Below, one piece after another: positions 23,279 through 32,918 of a DNA stretch of 64,000 nucleotides (its first letter is position 1; the number at the start of each line of letters is the position of its first letter). The notes under the pieces were generated by a model. That model was not told where the DNA came from and did not search any database. It was given only the letters and a program-made list of their open reading frames with translations. A program made the position numbers and the translations under genes. Origin of the DNA: Pseudomonas sp. C2B4 (GTDB lineage: Bacteria > Pseudomonadota > Gammaproteobacteria > Pseudomonadales > Pseudomonadaceae); NCBI RefSeq assembly GCF_013359695.1, contig NZ_JABFMU010000005.1, forward strand, positions 168,266-232,265. Reading direction: 5' to 3'.

Positions 23279-24337
23279 CTACTCAGGCATCTGGTTGAGC
23301 AGCCGCTCCTCAATCACCGCCTGTTCCCGATCCAGTTCCGCCCGCAGTTCGTCTTCACTCGGTAGTACCAACTTGTACTTGCTGGCGAAGAGTTGTTCAT
23401 GGCCTTGCAATACGGAGTAGCGCACCACGGACTCATTTTTTTGTGCGCAGAGAATGATGCCGACAGTGGGCCCGTCCGTCTCTCTGCGTTTGAGGTCGTC
23501 GTACATGCGCACGTACATATCCATCTGTCCCACATCCTGATGTGTCAATTCACCACGCTTGAGATCGAAGATAACAAAACAGTTGAGAAGGTAGTTGTAG
23601 AACACCAGATCGATGTAGAAGTCTCTGCCTTCGGTACTGATCCGTTGTTGGCGGGCAATGAACGCGAACCCCTTGCCCAGCTCAAGTAGAAAGCCCTGGA
23701 GTTTGTCGATGAGGGCTTGTTCGAGTTTGGTTTCCAGGACGATTCCAGTATTGGGCAGGCCAAGAAATTCCAGCATCACGGGATCACGGATGAAGTCCCG
23801 GGGGCCGTTGTTCATTTCATGAATGTTGATGGCGGCTTCTTTCATGACGGCAGACTTGTCGCGACTCATCAGTAGGCGCTCGTAATAGAGAGTGCTGATC
23901 TGACGTTCCAGACTGCGGCTTGACCAGTTTTGAGTAGCGGCTTCGTTCATGTACCACATGCGTGCCTTTTCACTGTCCACTCGGAGAAGCCTGCGGTAGT
24001 GCGTCCAGCTCAATTCGAGACGCAGTGCGTCTCGAATTGGAAACGCCTGATAGAACAGTCGCATTTTTCGCAGGTTGGTCTCGTCAAAGCCCTTCCCAAA
24101 CTCCACTGTCAGCACCTTCGCTAGCGTCGCCAGCAACTGCTTGCCGTAAGCCGCGCGCCGGGAACCCTCTTGTTCAAACTCCACGATGTGTCGCCCGATC
24201 TGCCAGTAGGTTTGCACTTGGGCAGTATCCACAGCTCGCTGAACTGTCAGTCGAGCTTGACGGATCAAGTTGCCAAGGTTGCCCAGCAACGAGGTGAGAT
24301 TTGGATCTTCTTTGTTTTCGGGGGGTAAAGCGTTCAT
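23279..24337 (-). CDS. YhcG-type PD-(D/E)XK nuclease (DUF1016)
   Basis: A 352-residue protein; the ATG at 24337 is preferred over the long upstream extension, which is compositionally different. The N-terminal domain (residues 15-170) is DUF1016_N: LIRQARLTVQRAVDTAQVQTYWQIGRHIVE (in part), YGKQLLATLAKVL, GFDETNLRKMRLFYQAF and LSWTHYRRLLRV. The C-terminal nuclease domain has FYIDLVFYNYLLNCFVIFDLKRGELTHQDVGQM (in part), giving the D-x(n)-DLK core. YhcG-like proteins are stand-alone nucleases, often near restriction or toxin loci. Here it sits alone between core genes, suggesting an acquired single gene. Confidence 0.85.
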   Translation of the reverse strand: MNALPPENKEDPNLTSLLGNLGNLIRQARLTVQRAVDTAQVQTYWQIGRHIVEFEQEGSRRAAYGKQLLATLAKVLTVEFGKGFDETNLRKMRLFYQAFPIRDALRLELSWTHYRRLLRVDSEKARMWYMNEAATQNWSSRSLERQISTLYYERLLMSRDKSAVMKEAAINIHEMNNGPRDFIRDPVMLEFLGLPNTGIVLETKLEQALIDKLQGFLLELGKGFAFIARQQRISTEGRDFYIDLVFYNYLLNCFVIFDLKRGELTHQDVGQMDMYVRMYDDLKRRETDGPTVGIILCAQKNESVVRYSVLQGHEQLFASKYKLVLPSEDELRAELDREQAVIEERLLNQMPE

Positions 24338-24598
24338 GGGGCTTCCGCGAGTGATTGAACAGGCAGAAGAGGATGGCAAAAGAGTGTTGGCCGAGGATGC
24401 AGGGCTAGGCCGAGAAACCGGCAGGAAACGCCTGACGTATTGGAAGGAGTGGCCCCATGGTGTGTGAGGCTTACAGGAGCAAATCACGTAGTACGTTTCG
24501 TAGTAAACCCAATTCAAAATCGATCTAAAACACGACCACTCCCCCGGAAATCCCAATTAAGTAACGATTGGGTTCTGTGGAACCCGGGAGTCGTCATC

Positions 24599-25048
24599 AT
24601 GAAGCGTTTCCATTCACTGATGTTGCCCCTCGCCACTGTTGGCGTATTGATGTTTCCCGCCCTGTTGCAAGCCACCACGCTCGAGCCGATCAACAGCTCT
24701 GGTGTGCAGGTTCAGAGGCAGGAGCAGAACGGGATTGCCTATTTGTCCGGCGGTATTGGCGAGGATGAGTCGAGAGCGATCCAGCAAACCACGGGTTACA
24801 ACTTGCACATGACCTTCTCTGTCGGGCCGCAGAATGAATACATTCCCGATGTGAATCTGGTGATTCAGAAAGCGCCCGGGCAGACGGTGTTGGCGTTGAG
24901 TGAGGCCGGACCACTGGTTTACGCCCAGTTGCCCCCTGGTAAATACACCGTCGTCGCGACGCGCAATGGTGTCGAACGGCGCGATACGGCGGATGTGGGT
25001 GCCGGTGCCGCGCGCAATCTTGTCTTCCACTGGAATGACGCTGAATAG
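24599..25048 (+). CDS. Secreted protein of unknown function
   Basis: A 149-residue protein with start at 24599 (GGGAG about 10 bases upstream). Residues 1-25 form a signal peptide (MKRFHSLMLPLATVGVLMF, cleavage near LLQA-TTLE). The mature part is beta-rich (VQRQEQNGIAYLSGGIGEDE, VNLVIQKAPGQTVLALSEAG, GKYTVVATRNGVERRDT), resembling carboxypeptidase-regulatory-like beta-sandwich modules of periplasmic proteins. No cysteines. An inverted repeat (CCCAATTAAGTAACGATTGGG in essence) at about 24551-24572 precedes the gene. Confidence 0.72.
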   Translation: MKRFHSLMLPLATVGVLMFPALLQATTLEPINSSGVQVQRQEQNGIAYLSGGIGEDESRAIQQTTGYNLHMTFSVGPQNEYIPDVNLVIQKAPGQTVLALSEAGPLVYAQLPPGKYTVVATRNGVERRDTADVGAGAARNLVFHWNDAE

Positions 25049-25154
25049 CCATGCCCTACGCATCGTTTCAGGGAGGTAGGCGGCGGGTACCGGGCTGTTT
25101 CGTTGAGCGGGTGTATGGCTTGCCGGTGTCTTGATGCCTGACACCTGAAACGAT

Positions 25155-25194
25155 AAAAACCCGCGATCACTGTTCAAGGATGGGCGGGGTTTTT
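25155..25194 (+). terminator. Terminator after the secreted protein gene
   Basis: AAAAACCCGC pairs with GCGGGGTTTTT over a loop of about 19 bases, followed by C. It is 107 bases past the stop. Confidence 0.7.
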
Positions 25195-25245
25195 CTGCAC
25201 AGCGGACAGGGCCGGATTCGGCGATTATCAAATGGCAGGCATAAA

Positions 25246-25275
25246 AAAACCCTGAATCTTTCGATTCAGGGTTTT
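25246..25275 (-). terminator. Terminator of tRNA-Phe
   Basis: A perfect stem ACCCTGAATC / GATTCAGGGT with a 4-base loop and T runs; on the minus strand it follows the tRNA-Phe 3' end by 8 bases. Confidence 0.9.
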
Positions 25276-25282
25276 CGGTATT

Positions 25283-25358
25283 TGGTGCCCAGAGACGGAA
25301 TCGAACCGCCGACACGGGGATTTTCAATCCCCTGCTCTACCGACTGAGCTATCTGGGC
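25283..25358 (-). tRNA. tRNA-Phe (anticodon GAA)
   Basis: A 76-nucleotide minus-strand gene beginning GCCCAGATAGCTCAGTCGGT, with anticodon stem-loop GGGGATTGAAAATCCCC (anticodon GAA) and T-arm GGTTCGATTCC, ending in encoded CCA. The acceptor stem GCCCAGA pairs fully with TCTGGGC. The place before yggX-mutY matches other pseudomonads as I recall them. No integrated element at its 3' end. Confidence 0.97.
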
Positions 25359-25461
25359 AACGGGGCGCATTAAACGGGTTTTTCAGGGGGTCGTCAAGCA
25401 AGTTTTCAAAAAAAATTTAATTATTACCGTCGCTTACGTTCCGACCCCCGATTTCACGGGG

Positions 25462-25734
25462 TTACTCGGCGGGCGGCACGTAGCCTTCAGCCTTGGCGTA
25501 TTCCTCGCCGGAGAAGAACTTGTCCATCTCGCCCTGAAGATATTTGCGGTCTTCGGCGTTCATCATGTTCAAGCGTTTTTCGTTGATCAGCAGGGTCTGG
25601 TGCTTTTGCCAGTCGGCCCAGGCCTTGGCCGAGACGTGATCAAAAATGTCCTGGCCTTTGGCACCCGGGAAGGGCGCGCGCTCCAGGGCAGGCAATTCTT
25701 CTTTGTACTTGCGGCACATGATGGTGCGGGTCAT
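25462..25734 (-). CDS. yggX: Oxidative damage protection protein YggX, probable iron-trafficking protein
   Basis: A 90-residue protein matching YggX in length and sequence: the single conserved Cys in [52 protein letters not shown] and [12 protein letters not shown]. YggX protects Fe-S enzymes from oxidative damage and assists iron traffic. It overlaps the mutY stop as ATGA; MutY itself carries a 4Fe-4S cluster, so the coupling makes sense biologically. Confidence 0.95.
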   Translation of the reverse strand: MTRTIMCRKYKEELPALERAPFPGAKGQDIFDHVSAKAWADWQKHQTLLINEKRLNMMNAEDRKYLQGEMDKFFSGEEYAKAEGYVPPAE

Positions 25735-26798
25735 GACGACTCTCCTGCGTTCAAAACGACGGCCGCGCGCTCGAGCAAGGTCTTGACCGGGGCGGCGAGG
25801 CCCAGGCGCGGCGGGGTGGCGAGGTTATACCAGAGCCAGTCGGCCTCGGCCACGTGATGGCCTGCCTCCTGGACCTGAACCAGCCAGGGTTCGATGGACA
25901 GTTGAAAATGGCTGAAGGTGTGTACCAGGCTCGGCAGCGCCTGCTGCGAGCCCAACTCCAGCGAGTGCTGCGAAGCCAGATGTTGCAGGTCGTCGAGGTC
26001 ATCGAGCTCCGGCAGGCTCCAGAGACCGCCCCACAAACCCGTGGAAGGGCGACGGTAAAGCAGGATCTCGCCTTCACCGTTGGCGAGCATCGGCATCAGC
26101 GTGCGCTTCTGCGGAATGGCTTTGCGCGGCTTGGGGATCGGGTAGCGGGTTTCCAGGCCGAGCATGTGTGCTTCGCAGCCCTTTTCCAGGGGGCAGAGCA
26201 GGCAACTCGGTTTGCTACGGGTACAGAGCGTGGCGCCCAGGTCCATCATCGCCTGGGTGTAGGCGTTGACCCGATCATGCGGCGTAAAGCGCTCAGCGTT
26301 CGCCCACAGCTGTTTGGCGACCTTCGGCTCGCCGGGGTAGCCCTCTTGCGCGGTAAAGCGCGCCAGCACCCGTTTGACGTTGCCATCGAGGATCGGTGCG
26401 CGCAGGCCCATGCTGATACTGGCAATGGCGCCGGCGGTGGACAGGCCAATGCCCGGCAGGTCCGTGAGCTTCTCCACGTCCCGGGGAAACTCGCCGTCAT
26501 ATTGCTCGACAACAATTTTTGCGGTTTTCTGCAGATTGCGTGCACGGGTGTAGTAACCCAGACCCGTCCATAGATGCAGTACTTCATCCTCCGGCGCAGC
26601 GGCCAGGGCCTGGACCGTCGGCAGTGAAGCCATGAAGCGGTCGAAGTAATTCAGCACCGTGCTGACCTGGGTCTGCTGCAACATGATTTCCGAGACCCAC
26701 ACCCGATAGGGGTTGATGTCCTGCTGCCAGGGCAAATCGTGGCGGCCGTGGCGGTCGTACCAATCCAGCACCGCCGTTGAAAACTGCTCGGCTCTCAT
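25731..26798 (-). CDS. mutY: Adenine DNA glycosylase MutY
   Basis: A 355-residue base-excision repair enzyme that removes adenine mispaired with 8-oxoguanine. The catalytic Glu lies in [12 protein letters not shown] (about residue 36), the helix-hairpin-helix is [15 protein letters not shown], the catalytic Asp is in [12 protein letters not shown], and the 4Fe-4S loop has exact spacing C-x6-C-x2-C-x5-C ([17 protein letters not shown]). The C-terminal NUDIX-like domain recognises 8-oxoG. Stop and start overlaps tie it to yggX and asmA. Confidence 0.97.
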   Translation of the reverse strand: MRAEQFSTAVLDWYDRHGRHDLPWQQDINPYRVWVSEIMLQQTQVSTVLNYFDRFMASLPTVQALAAAPEDEVLHLWTGLGYYTRARNLQKTAKIVVEQYDGEFPRDVEKLTDLPGIGLSTAGAIASISMGLRAPILDGNVKRVLARFTAQEGYPGEPKVAKQLWANAERFTPHDRVNAYTQAMMDLGATLCTRSKPSCLLCPLEKGCEAHMLGLETRYPIPKPRKAIPQKRTLMPMLANGEGEILLYRRPSTGLWGGLWSLPELDDLDDLQHLASQHSLELGSQQALPSLVHTFSHFQLSIEPWLVQVQEAGHHVAEADWLWYNLATPPRLGLAAPVKTLLERAAVVLNAGESS

Positions 26799-29023
26799 CG
26801 CTTGAACAGCCCCTTGAGTGCGTCTTTGAGTTCCGGACTGACCTTGTCGCCAAGCTTTTCGTCGATTTTCTCGCTGATCCGCTCGCCAGCCAGTTTGCTC
26901 GCGACCTGACCCATGCGCTCATTGTCGATTCGGCAGGCCTTGGCGCCCAATTCCAGAGGACCACGGCAACGCAGCGGCCACTCGATGCCGACGAATTTCT
27001 CGCCCACCTGGCAAGCCGGGTCCGGCATGTCGCTCTTGTCGCCTTCGACGATAATGCCCACGCGGTAGTCCATGCCCAGTACCCGCAGGTCGACATCACC
27101 GTCGCCGTTGACGGTCATGCCCGGGATGCGCACTTTCAGGTCCGGATTGCTGGCGACACCGTTACGGAAATTCAGGTTGCCCTTGAGTTCCTGGAAAGGG
27201 GTGTCCTTGCCCCGCGGCTCGCCGCTGAGGGATTTGCGGTTAAGCGTGGCGATACCTTTGCACAGCTGTTGTTCGAGGTTGGCGTTGAGCAGGACGCCAT
27301 TGTTGATGACGAAACTGGCATTGCCGTTGAGGGTTTCGATTAGCGCCTTCTGGCTATTGCCGCTACCGGTCAAGGTGCTGTTGAGTGTGACCAGGCCTTG
27401 GACCGGTGGGGTCTTGCCCTGGCTTTCGAGGATTTTTTCCACCGGTACCCGGCTGATTTGCGTCTGCATATTCAGTACCGGTGCCTGCTGGCGCACATCG
27501 AGGGTGCCCTTGGCTTCGAAGTTGCCTTCGTACAGATCGCCGCGCAGATTCGTCAACGTCAGCAAGCCGCCCTGGCCGCTGGCCTTGAGCGCGGCGTTGT
27601 GGATTGGCAGCTTTTCCAGGGTCAACTGGCCAAAGGTCAGGTCGGCGTCCACATCCAGCTTGTTCAGGCGCTCCACCGGCAGCAGGCGTTCATTGCTCCA
27701 CGCCTCCTTGGTGGGCGCTGGCGGGAGTGGTGTACTGCCGGCGCCCGCCATGGCATCGGCTTCAGTGCTGGCGACTTCAGCCTGGCGCACCTGTTTCGCA
27801 CTGTTGGCCTCTGCCGATTTCGGCGGCAGGTAACGATCGACGTTGAAGGTGTCGGCCTTGAGAGTGGCGCGCAGGGATTGTTTGGCAAAGTCCTCGACGG
27901 CGATGCGGCCAGTGAAGGTGCTGTCGTCGACTTTCAGGTTGATGTCATCCAGCGTGAGGCTGGAAGGCGTGCCGGCCAGGCGGCTGACCAACTCGACCTT
28001 GCTCAGGCTCCCTTCTGCCATCACCGGGAATTTCTGGCCGATGCTGTCGACGAATTTCGCCAGGTCGAACTGGGCAATCGACAGGCCGCCACTGACTTGC
28101 GGTGTCTTGTCGAGGTCGTTGACCTTCAGTTCGCCCAGCGCGCGCAGTTGGTTGGCGGAGATTTTGATGCCGGTCCATTCAGCGACATTGGCGGCCTTGT
28201 CCAGCAGCAACTGGCCCTGTGCGGCGAAGGTCATGGTCTTGCCTTGCAGCGGATCGCCGGCGACCTCACCGGAGAGTTTCATGTCCTCGAGCTTGTAGCG
28301 CTGCAATGCGCGTTCGAAACGCAGTTCGCCATTCAGCTCTGTACGGACCCGCAAAACCGGTTGGTTGGTGCCCAAAAACGCGGTGAGTTTGATCGGAATA
28401 TTGGTGGAGTCATGCACCGGGCCAGTGCTTAGTTGAATGCTTTCCGCGCTGAACTGCCTGCCGGTTTTCTCATCGCTGTATTCGACCCGGGCGTTGTTGA
28501 CGGTCAGGCTGTCAATGTCCAGGCGAATGGGCTGGGCCGGTTTTTCTGCTTGAGCAGTGCTTTGCGTCTCAGGCTCGCTGGCGGAGGCAGGAGGCGTGCC
28601 AGTGGTGCTCGCAGTGGCCGGAACCTTGCCGATGTCTTCCCAGTTGCCATGGCCGTCCTTGTCGCGGTTCAGGCGCAGGTTCAGGCCTTCGACGCGCACG
28701 TCGCTCATCTGCACTTCACGACGCAGCAGCGGCAGCACGCGGACCGACAGGCCGAGCATCTGCAAATCGGCGAACGGTTCGGCTGGCTTGGCCAGGGTCG
28801 CCACGGCGGCGTCGTGCAGCTCCAGGCCCAGCCACGGGAACAGGCTCCAGCCGATATCGCCATTGAGCGTCAGCTCGATGTGGGCCTTGTCTCGGGCAAT
28901 CTGGCGGATCTCGTCTTTGTAATCGTTGGGATCGAAGAGGTGGGTCAGGGCGAAGCCCAGCGCCACAATGATCAGCAACAACCCGAGAAGTACCAGACCC
29001 AGGATTTTGCCGAACGCTTTCAT
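26795..29023 (-). CDS. AsmA family protein
   Basis: A 742-residue protein with an N-terminal membrane anchor (FGKILGLVLLGLLLIIVALG) followed by the AsmA opening FDPNDYKDEIRQIARDKA and GDIGWSLFPWLGLELHD. A Thr/Ala-rich linker near residue 130-155 separates the two beta-rich parts; the C-terminus contains NGVLLNANLEQQLCKGIATL and ends in lysine-rich helices. AsmA proteins are long periplasmic beta-groove structures implicated in phospholipid transport to the outer membrane. First gene of the asmA-mutY-yggX operon. Confidence 0.93.
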   Translation of the reverse strand: MKAFGKILGLVLLGLLLIIVALGFALTHLFDPNDYKDEIRQIARDKAHIELTLNGDIGWSLFPWLGLELHDAAVATLAKPAEPFADLQMLGLSVRVLPLLRREVQMSDVRVEGLNLRLNRDKDGHGNWEDIGKVPATASTTGTPPASASEPETQSTAQAEKPAQPIRLDIDSLTVNNARVEYSDEKTGRQFSAESIQLSTGPVHDSTNIPIKLTAFLGTNQPVLRVRTELNGELRFERALQRYKLEDMKLSGEVAGDPLQGKTMTFAAQGQLLLDKAANVAEWTGIKISANQLRALGELKVNDLDKTPQVSGGLSIAQFDLAKFVDSIGQKFPVMAEGSLSKVELVSRLAGTPSSLTLDDINLKVDDSTFTGRIAVEDFAKQSLRATLKADTFNVDRYLPPKSAEANSAKQVRQAEVASTEADAMAGAGSTPLPPAPTKEAWSNERLLPVERLNKLDVDADLTFGQLTLEKLPIHNAALKASGQGGLLTLTNLRGDLYEGNFEAKGTLDVRQQAPVLNMQTQISRVPVEKILESQGKTPPVQGLVTLNSTLTGSGNSQKALIETLNGNASFVINNGVLLNANLEQQLCKGIATLNRKSLSGEPRGKDTPFQELKGNLNFRNGVASNPDLKVRIPGMTVNGDGDVDLRVLGMDYRVGIIVEGDKSDMPDPACQVGEKFVGIEWPLRCRGPLELGAKACRIDNERMGQVASKLAGERISEKIDEKLGDKVSPELKDALKGLFKR

Positions 29024-29101
29024 GGGCGAGTCCTTGTAGTTAGTCGAATTCGAAATTTAGCCGTGGAGTATAGCGCTCCAAAACGGACGATCGGTCAGCG
29101 A

Positions 29102-29506
29102 TCACTCAGGCAGCGTATCCAGTGACACGTTCAACTTGGCCGCCAATGCCTGGGCCTCCAGGTGCCCGGCGGGCGCCAGCAGGCGCAGGGTGGCGCCGGA
29201 TTGCGCAGCCTTGGCCTGTGCTTCTCGCACCAGGCGTTCCGCGACGCCACGACGTCGGGTGACTTTTCGTACGCATAAATGAGACAGGTGCCAGACATCC
29301 GGGTGCCGTTGCAGGCGTGCTGCACCCAGCAATCGGTCATTGAAGCGTGCAGCGATCAAAGAACCCTCCCGCAGACAGGTTTCAACCAGTAGCGCATCCC
29401 CGGCAAATGGCGCAAACAGCCATTGCGGAGCGTCACGATAGATTTTCTGCAGATCCTGCTGATCTTGATGAGTGGCTTCGTTCAGTGACTCGACAACGAT
29501 GGGCAT
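29102..29506 (-). CDS. PanZ/PanM-like acetyl-CoA sensor (GNAT fold)
   Basis: A 134-residue single-domain protein resembling enterobacterial PanZ: DQQDLQKIYRDAP at residues 15-27, LIAARFNDRLLGAARLQ in the middle, and CVRKVTRRRGVAERLV for the acetyl-CoA pyrophosphate loop. PanZ promotes maturation of aspartate decarboxylase PanD and senses acetyl-CoA in pantothenate synthesis. It has no membrane or signal segments. It sits alone in the gap after asmA, 78 bases from its start. Whether this bacterium's PanD needs it is not shown here. Confidence 0.8.
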   Translation of the reverse strand: MPIVVESLNEATHQDQQDLQKIYRDAPQWLFAPFAGDALLVETCLREGSLIAARFNDRLLGAARLQRHPDVWHLSHLCVRKVTRRRGVAERLVREAQAKAAQSGATLRLLAPAGHLEAQALAAKLNVSLDTLPE

Positions 29507-29732
29507 GGAAAATCCTTCAGAGGTACGAGAACAGACAACATTGAAAAAGGTGATGGCAGTTTGGTTTTTCTGTCACGTGCAAATGGTAACCTTCACCCGT
29601 TCGTCGGCTCTTCTGCGACCAGACGTCGCACCAAAATGAAGCTTCACCCGCAAAAGACAGTCATGCCTGCGTGCAACAAGGCTGGGGACGAAGAGTGGCT
29701 CGCGAACCATACTAATAATTGGGGGATACACA

Positions 29733-31394
29733 ATGACCACGAGTATCGCGGCGGACGGCTATGCCGACCAGCCCTCGTTCCTGTCCAAGGAGCGAATCAT
29801 CGCCAAGCCCGGTTTCAACCGTTGGCTGGTACCACCGGCCGCGCTGGCCATCCACCTCTGCATCGGCATGGCCTACGGCTTCTCGGTGTTCTGGCTGCCA
29901 CTGTCCAAGGCCTTGGGCATCACCAAGCCGCTGGCCTGCGCGCCGGACATGAGCTTCGTCGCTCAAGTCTTTTCTTCGCAATGCGACTGGCCGATCTCGA
30001 TGCTCGGCTGGATCTACACCCTGTTCTTCATCTTCCTGGGTTGCTCGGCAGCCATCTGGGGCGGCTGGCTGGAACATGCCGGACCGCGCAAGGCTGGCGT
30101 CGTGTCGGCCCTGTGCTGGTGTGGCGGTCTGCTGATATCGGCGCTGGGTATTTATACCCACCAGATCTGGCTGATGTGGCTCGGTTCTGGCGTCATTGGC
30201 GGTATCGGCCTGGGCCTGGGGTACATCTCGCCGGTGTCGACCCTGATCAAGTGGTTCCCGGACAAGCGCGGCATGGCGACCGGTATGGCGATCATGGGGT
30301 TCGGCGGCGGCGCGATGGTCGGTGCACCCCTGGGGACAGCGCTGATGAGCCACTTCGGTTCGCCGGAAGGCGTGGGCGTGTGGCAGAGCTTCGTGGCGAT
30401 GGCTGCGATCTACTTCGTGTTCATGATCGGTGGTGCGCTGTCCTATCGCGTTCCGCCAACCGGCTGGAAGCCTGAGGGCTGGACTGCACCGGCGAAGAAA
30501 GCTTCTAACGCGATGATCACCAACCGTCACGTGCACGTGAACGTGGCGTGGAAAACACCGCAATTCCGTCTGGTATGGCTGGTGCTGTGCCTGAACGTAT
30601 CGGCCGGTATCGGCATCCTGGGCATGGCTTCGCCGCTGTTGCAGGAAGTGTTCGGCGGCAAGTTGCTGGGCAATGACCTGGCGTTCGGCCAGCTGGACGC
30701 TTCACAACTGGCCTCGATTGCCGCGATCGCTGCCGGTTTCACCGGTTTGCTGAGTCTGTTCAATATCGGTGGCCGGTTCTTCTGGGCATCGTTCTCGGAC
30801 TACCTGGGCCGTAAAAACACCTACTTTGTGTTCTTCGCCCTGGGTTTTGCGCTGTACGCACTGATTCCCAACCTTGGTCATTTGGGCAACATCGCACTGT
30901 TCGTGGCGGCGTTCTGCATCATCCTGTCGATGTATGGCGGCGGTTTTGCCACCGTTCCGGCCTACCTGGCTGACCTGTTCGGTACGCAAATGGTCGGCGC
31001 GATCCATGGTCGCCTGCTGACGGCATGGGCGGCGGCGGGCGTGTTGGGCCCGGTGCTGGTGAACTACCTGCGCGAGTACCAGCTGAGTATCGGTGTTGAA
31101 CGTGCCGCGGCTTACGACATCACGCTGTACATCCTGGCGGGCCTGCTGGTGCTGGGTTTCATCTGCAACCTGCTGGTGCGCCCGGTGGCCGACAAGTACT
31201 TCATGACTGACGCTGAGCTGGCTGCCGAACAGGCGCTGGGTCACGACAAAGGGGCTGACAGCAGCACCTCGCTGGAATGGAAAGCAGCCGCGGGCACCAA
31301 GCCATTGGCCGTAGCTGCCTGGCTGGTGGTGGGCATTCCGTTGGCGTGGGGTGTTTGGGTAACCCTGCAGAAGACGGCGGTGCTGTTCCACTAA
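29733..31394 (+). CDS. OFA-family MFS transporter (oxalate/formate antiporter-like)
   Basis: A 553-residue transporter with 12 or more membrane helices, starting MTTSIAADGYADQPSFLSKE. The OFA features are the opening helix HLCIGMAYGFSVFWLPLSKAL, the long first extracytoplasmic loop with a Cys pair (ACAPDMSFVAQVFSSQCDW), the GGIGLGLGYISPVSTLIKWF helix (in part) and RGMATGMAIMGFGGGAMVG. A C-terminal extra helix (LAVAAWLVVGIPLAWGVWV) is typical of the long OFA type. Substrate may be a small carboxylate such as oxalate or formate. The ATG follows GGGGGATACACA. Confidence 0.88.
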   Translation: MTTSIAADGYADQPSFLSKERIIAKPGFNRWLVPPAALAIHLCIGMAYGFSVFWLPLSKALGITKPLACAPDMSFVAQVFSSQCDWPISMLGWIYTLFFIFLGCSAAIWGGWLEHAGPRKAGVVSALCWCGGLLISALGIYTHQIWLMWLGSGVIGGIGLGLGYISPVSTLIKWFPDKRGMATGMAIMGFGGGAMVGAPLGTALMSHFGSPEGVGVWQSFVAMAAIYFVFMIGGALSYRVPPTGWKPEGWTAPAKKASNAMITNRHVHVNVAWKTPQFRLVWLVLCLNVSAGIGILGMASPLLQEVFGGKLLGNDLAFGQLDASQLASIAAIAAGFTGLLSLFNIGGRFFWASFSDYLGRKNTYFVFFALGFALYALIPNLGHLGNIALFVAAFCIILSMYGGGFATVPAYLADLFGTQMVGAIHGRLLTAWAAAGVLGPVLVNYLREYQLSIGVERAAAYDITLYILAGLLVLGFICNLLVRPVADKYFMTDAELAAEQALGHDKGADSSTSLEWKAAAGTKPLAVAAWLVVGIPLAWGVWVTLQKTAVLFH

Positions 31395-31439
31395 GAAGCT
31401 GAGGGTCTGGCCTGATATCTTCAGGCCGACACCAAACCC

Positions 31440-31529
31440 TGTGGGAGCGAGCCTGCTCGCGAATGCGGTCTGACAGTCGACAGAGATGTTGAATATGCAG
31501 TCCCTTTCGCGAGCAAGCCCGCTCCCACA
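31440..31529. repeat. REP pair (REPIN)
   Basis: Unit 1 begins TGTGGGAGCGAGCCTGCTCG at 31440 and unit 2 is its inverted partner ending GCCCGCTCCCACA at 31529, separated by about 40 bases. The two units can fold into one long hairpin. It lies 45 bases after the transporter stop. Confidence 0.95.
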
Positions 31530-31686
31530 TTTGTTTTGTGCCGCCTGAAAATGGCTTGTATGGACATGTCTATCCCCGACGGCCGGGGGTTCTATCCATC
31601 AGTGATATCACCTCTCGTGTTTCTGTTTGGCGCCCGCACCCCTATAATGGTTGCCTTTTTCGCCCAATGATTTTGCGGAGCTGGTG

Positions 31687-32280
31687 ATGGCCGAACGTAA
31701 GGCGTCAGTCGAGCGCGACACTCTGGAAACCCAGATCAAAGCCTCGATCAACCTGGATGGCACCGGAAAGGCCCGATTTGATATCGGTGTTCCTTTTCTT
31801 GAGCACATGCTCGACCAGATCGCCCGTCACGGGCTGATCGACCTGGATATCGTCAGCAAAGGCGACCTGCATATCGATGACCACCACACGGTGGAAGACG
31901 TCGGTATCACGCTGGGTCAGGCATTCACCCAAGCCATCGGCGACAAGAAAGGCATCCGTCGCTACGGTCACGCCTATGTGCCGCTCGATGAAGCGCTGTC
32001 GCGCGTGGTGATCGACTTCTCCGGCCGCCCTGGCCTGCAGATGCATGTTCCGTATACCCGCGCCACTGTCGGCGGTTTTGACGTTGACCTGTTCCAGGAG
32101 TTCTTCCAGGGCTTCGTCAACCACGCCAACGTCACTCTGCACATCGACAACCTGCGTGGCCACAACACCCACCACCAGATCGAAACCGTGTTCAAGGCTT
32201 TCGGCCGCGCGCTGCGCATGGCGGTAGAGCTCGATGACCGCATGGCCGGGCAAATGCCATCGACCAAGGGCGTCCTGTAA
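31687..32280 (+). CDS. hisB: Imidazoleglycerol-phosphate dehydratase
   Basis: A 197-residue enzyme of step 6 in histidine synthesis. The ATG at 31687 ([15 protein letters not shown]) is chosen over the in-frame ATG at 31651 because of the GGAG ribosome site and family length. The metal sites appear as the [16 protein letters not shown] segment (His in FLEHM), [16 protein letters not shown] and GHNTHHQIE. Monofunctional, without the phosphatase domain of enteric HisB. It begins the his cluster and overlaps hisH by one base (TAATG). Confidence 0.97.
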   Translation: MAERKASVERDTLETQIKASINLDGTGKARFDIGVPFLEHMLDQIARHGLIDLDIVSKGDLHIDDHHTVEDVGITLGQAFTQAIGDKKGIRRYGHAYVPLDEALSRVVIDFSGRPGLQMHVPYTRATVGGFDVDLFQEFFQGFVNHANVTLHIDNLRGHNTHHQIETVFKAFGRALRMAVELDDRMAGQMPSTKGVL

Positions 32281-32918
32281 TGCAGACAGTCGCGGTTATC
32301 GATTACGGCATGGGCAACCTGCACTCGGTGGCCAAGGCCCTCGAGCATGTCGGTGCTGGCAAGGTGTTGATCACCAGCGATGCCAACGTGATTCGCGAAG
32401 CCGACCGGGTGGTTTTCCCCGGCGTCGGCGCGATTCGCGATTGCATGGCGGAGATTCGTCGCCTCGGTTTCGATTCGCTGGTGCGTGAAGTCAGCCAGGA
32501 CCGTCCGTTTCTTGGCATCTGCGTCGGCATGCAAGCCTTGCTCGACACCAGTGAAGAAAACGACGGCGTTGACTGCATCGGTTTGTTCCCTGGCCAGGTG
32601 AAGTTCTTCGGCAAGGATCTGGTCGAAGACGGTGAGCACCTGAAAGTCCCGCACATGGGCTGGAACGAAGTGAAGCAGAAGGTGAGTCACCCGCTGTGGC
32701 ACGACATTCCGGACCTGGCGCGTTTCTATTTCGTGCACAGCTACTACATCGCGGCCGCTAACGCGCGCCAGGTGGTGGGTGGCGGTCACTACGGCGTCGA
32801 TTTCGCTGCAGCGCTGGCCGACGGCTCGCGTTTCGCCGTGCAGTTCCACCCGGAGAAAAGCCATACCCATGGCCTGCAATTGCTGCAGAACTTCGCGGCG
32901 TGGGACGGTCGCTGGTAA
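32280..32918 (+). CDS. hisH: Imidazole glycerol phosphate synthase, glutaminase subunit HisH
   Basis: A 212-residue type I glutamine amidotransferase. The opening is [20 protein letters not shown], the nucleophile Cys is in [11 protein letters not shown] (about residue 80) and the His-Glu pair is [12 protein letters not shown]. It provides ammonia to HisF, encoded three genes downstream. Start and stop are flush with hisB and the DUF2164 gene. Confidence 0.97.
   Translation: MQTVAVIDYGMGNLHSVAKALEHVGAGKVLITSDANVIREADRVVFPGVGAIRDCMAEIRRLGFDSLVREVSQDRPFLGICVGMQALLDTSEENDGVDCIGLFPGQVKFFGKDLVEDGEHLKVPHMGWNEVKQKVSHPLWHDIPDLARFYFVHSYYIAAANARQVVGGGHYGVDFAAALADGSRFAVQFHPEKSHTHGLQLLQNFAAWDGRW

Noticed and set aside
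25241..25283. Attachment site at tRNA-Phe
   Set aside because: The hairpin behind the tRNA is an ordinary terminator, and flanking genes on both sides are core, with no duplicated tRNA end seen.
29561..30475. 304-codon plus-strand frame before and over the MFS gene
   Set aside because: It overlaps the transporter in another frame, and translation is Arg/His/Gly-rich without motifs.
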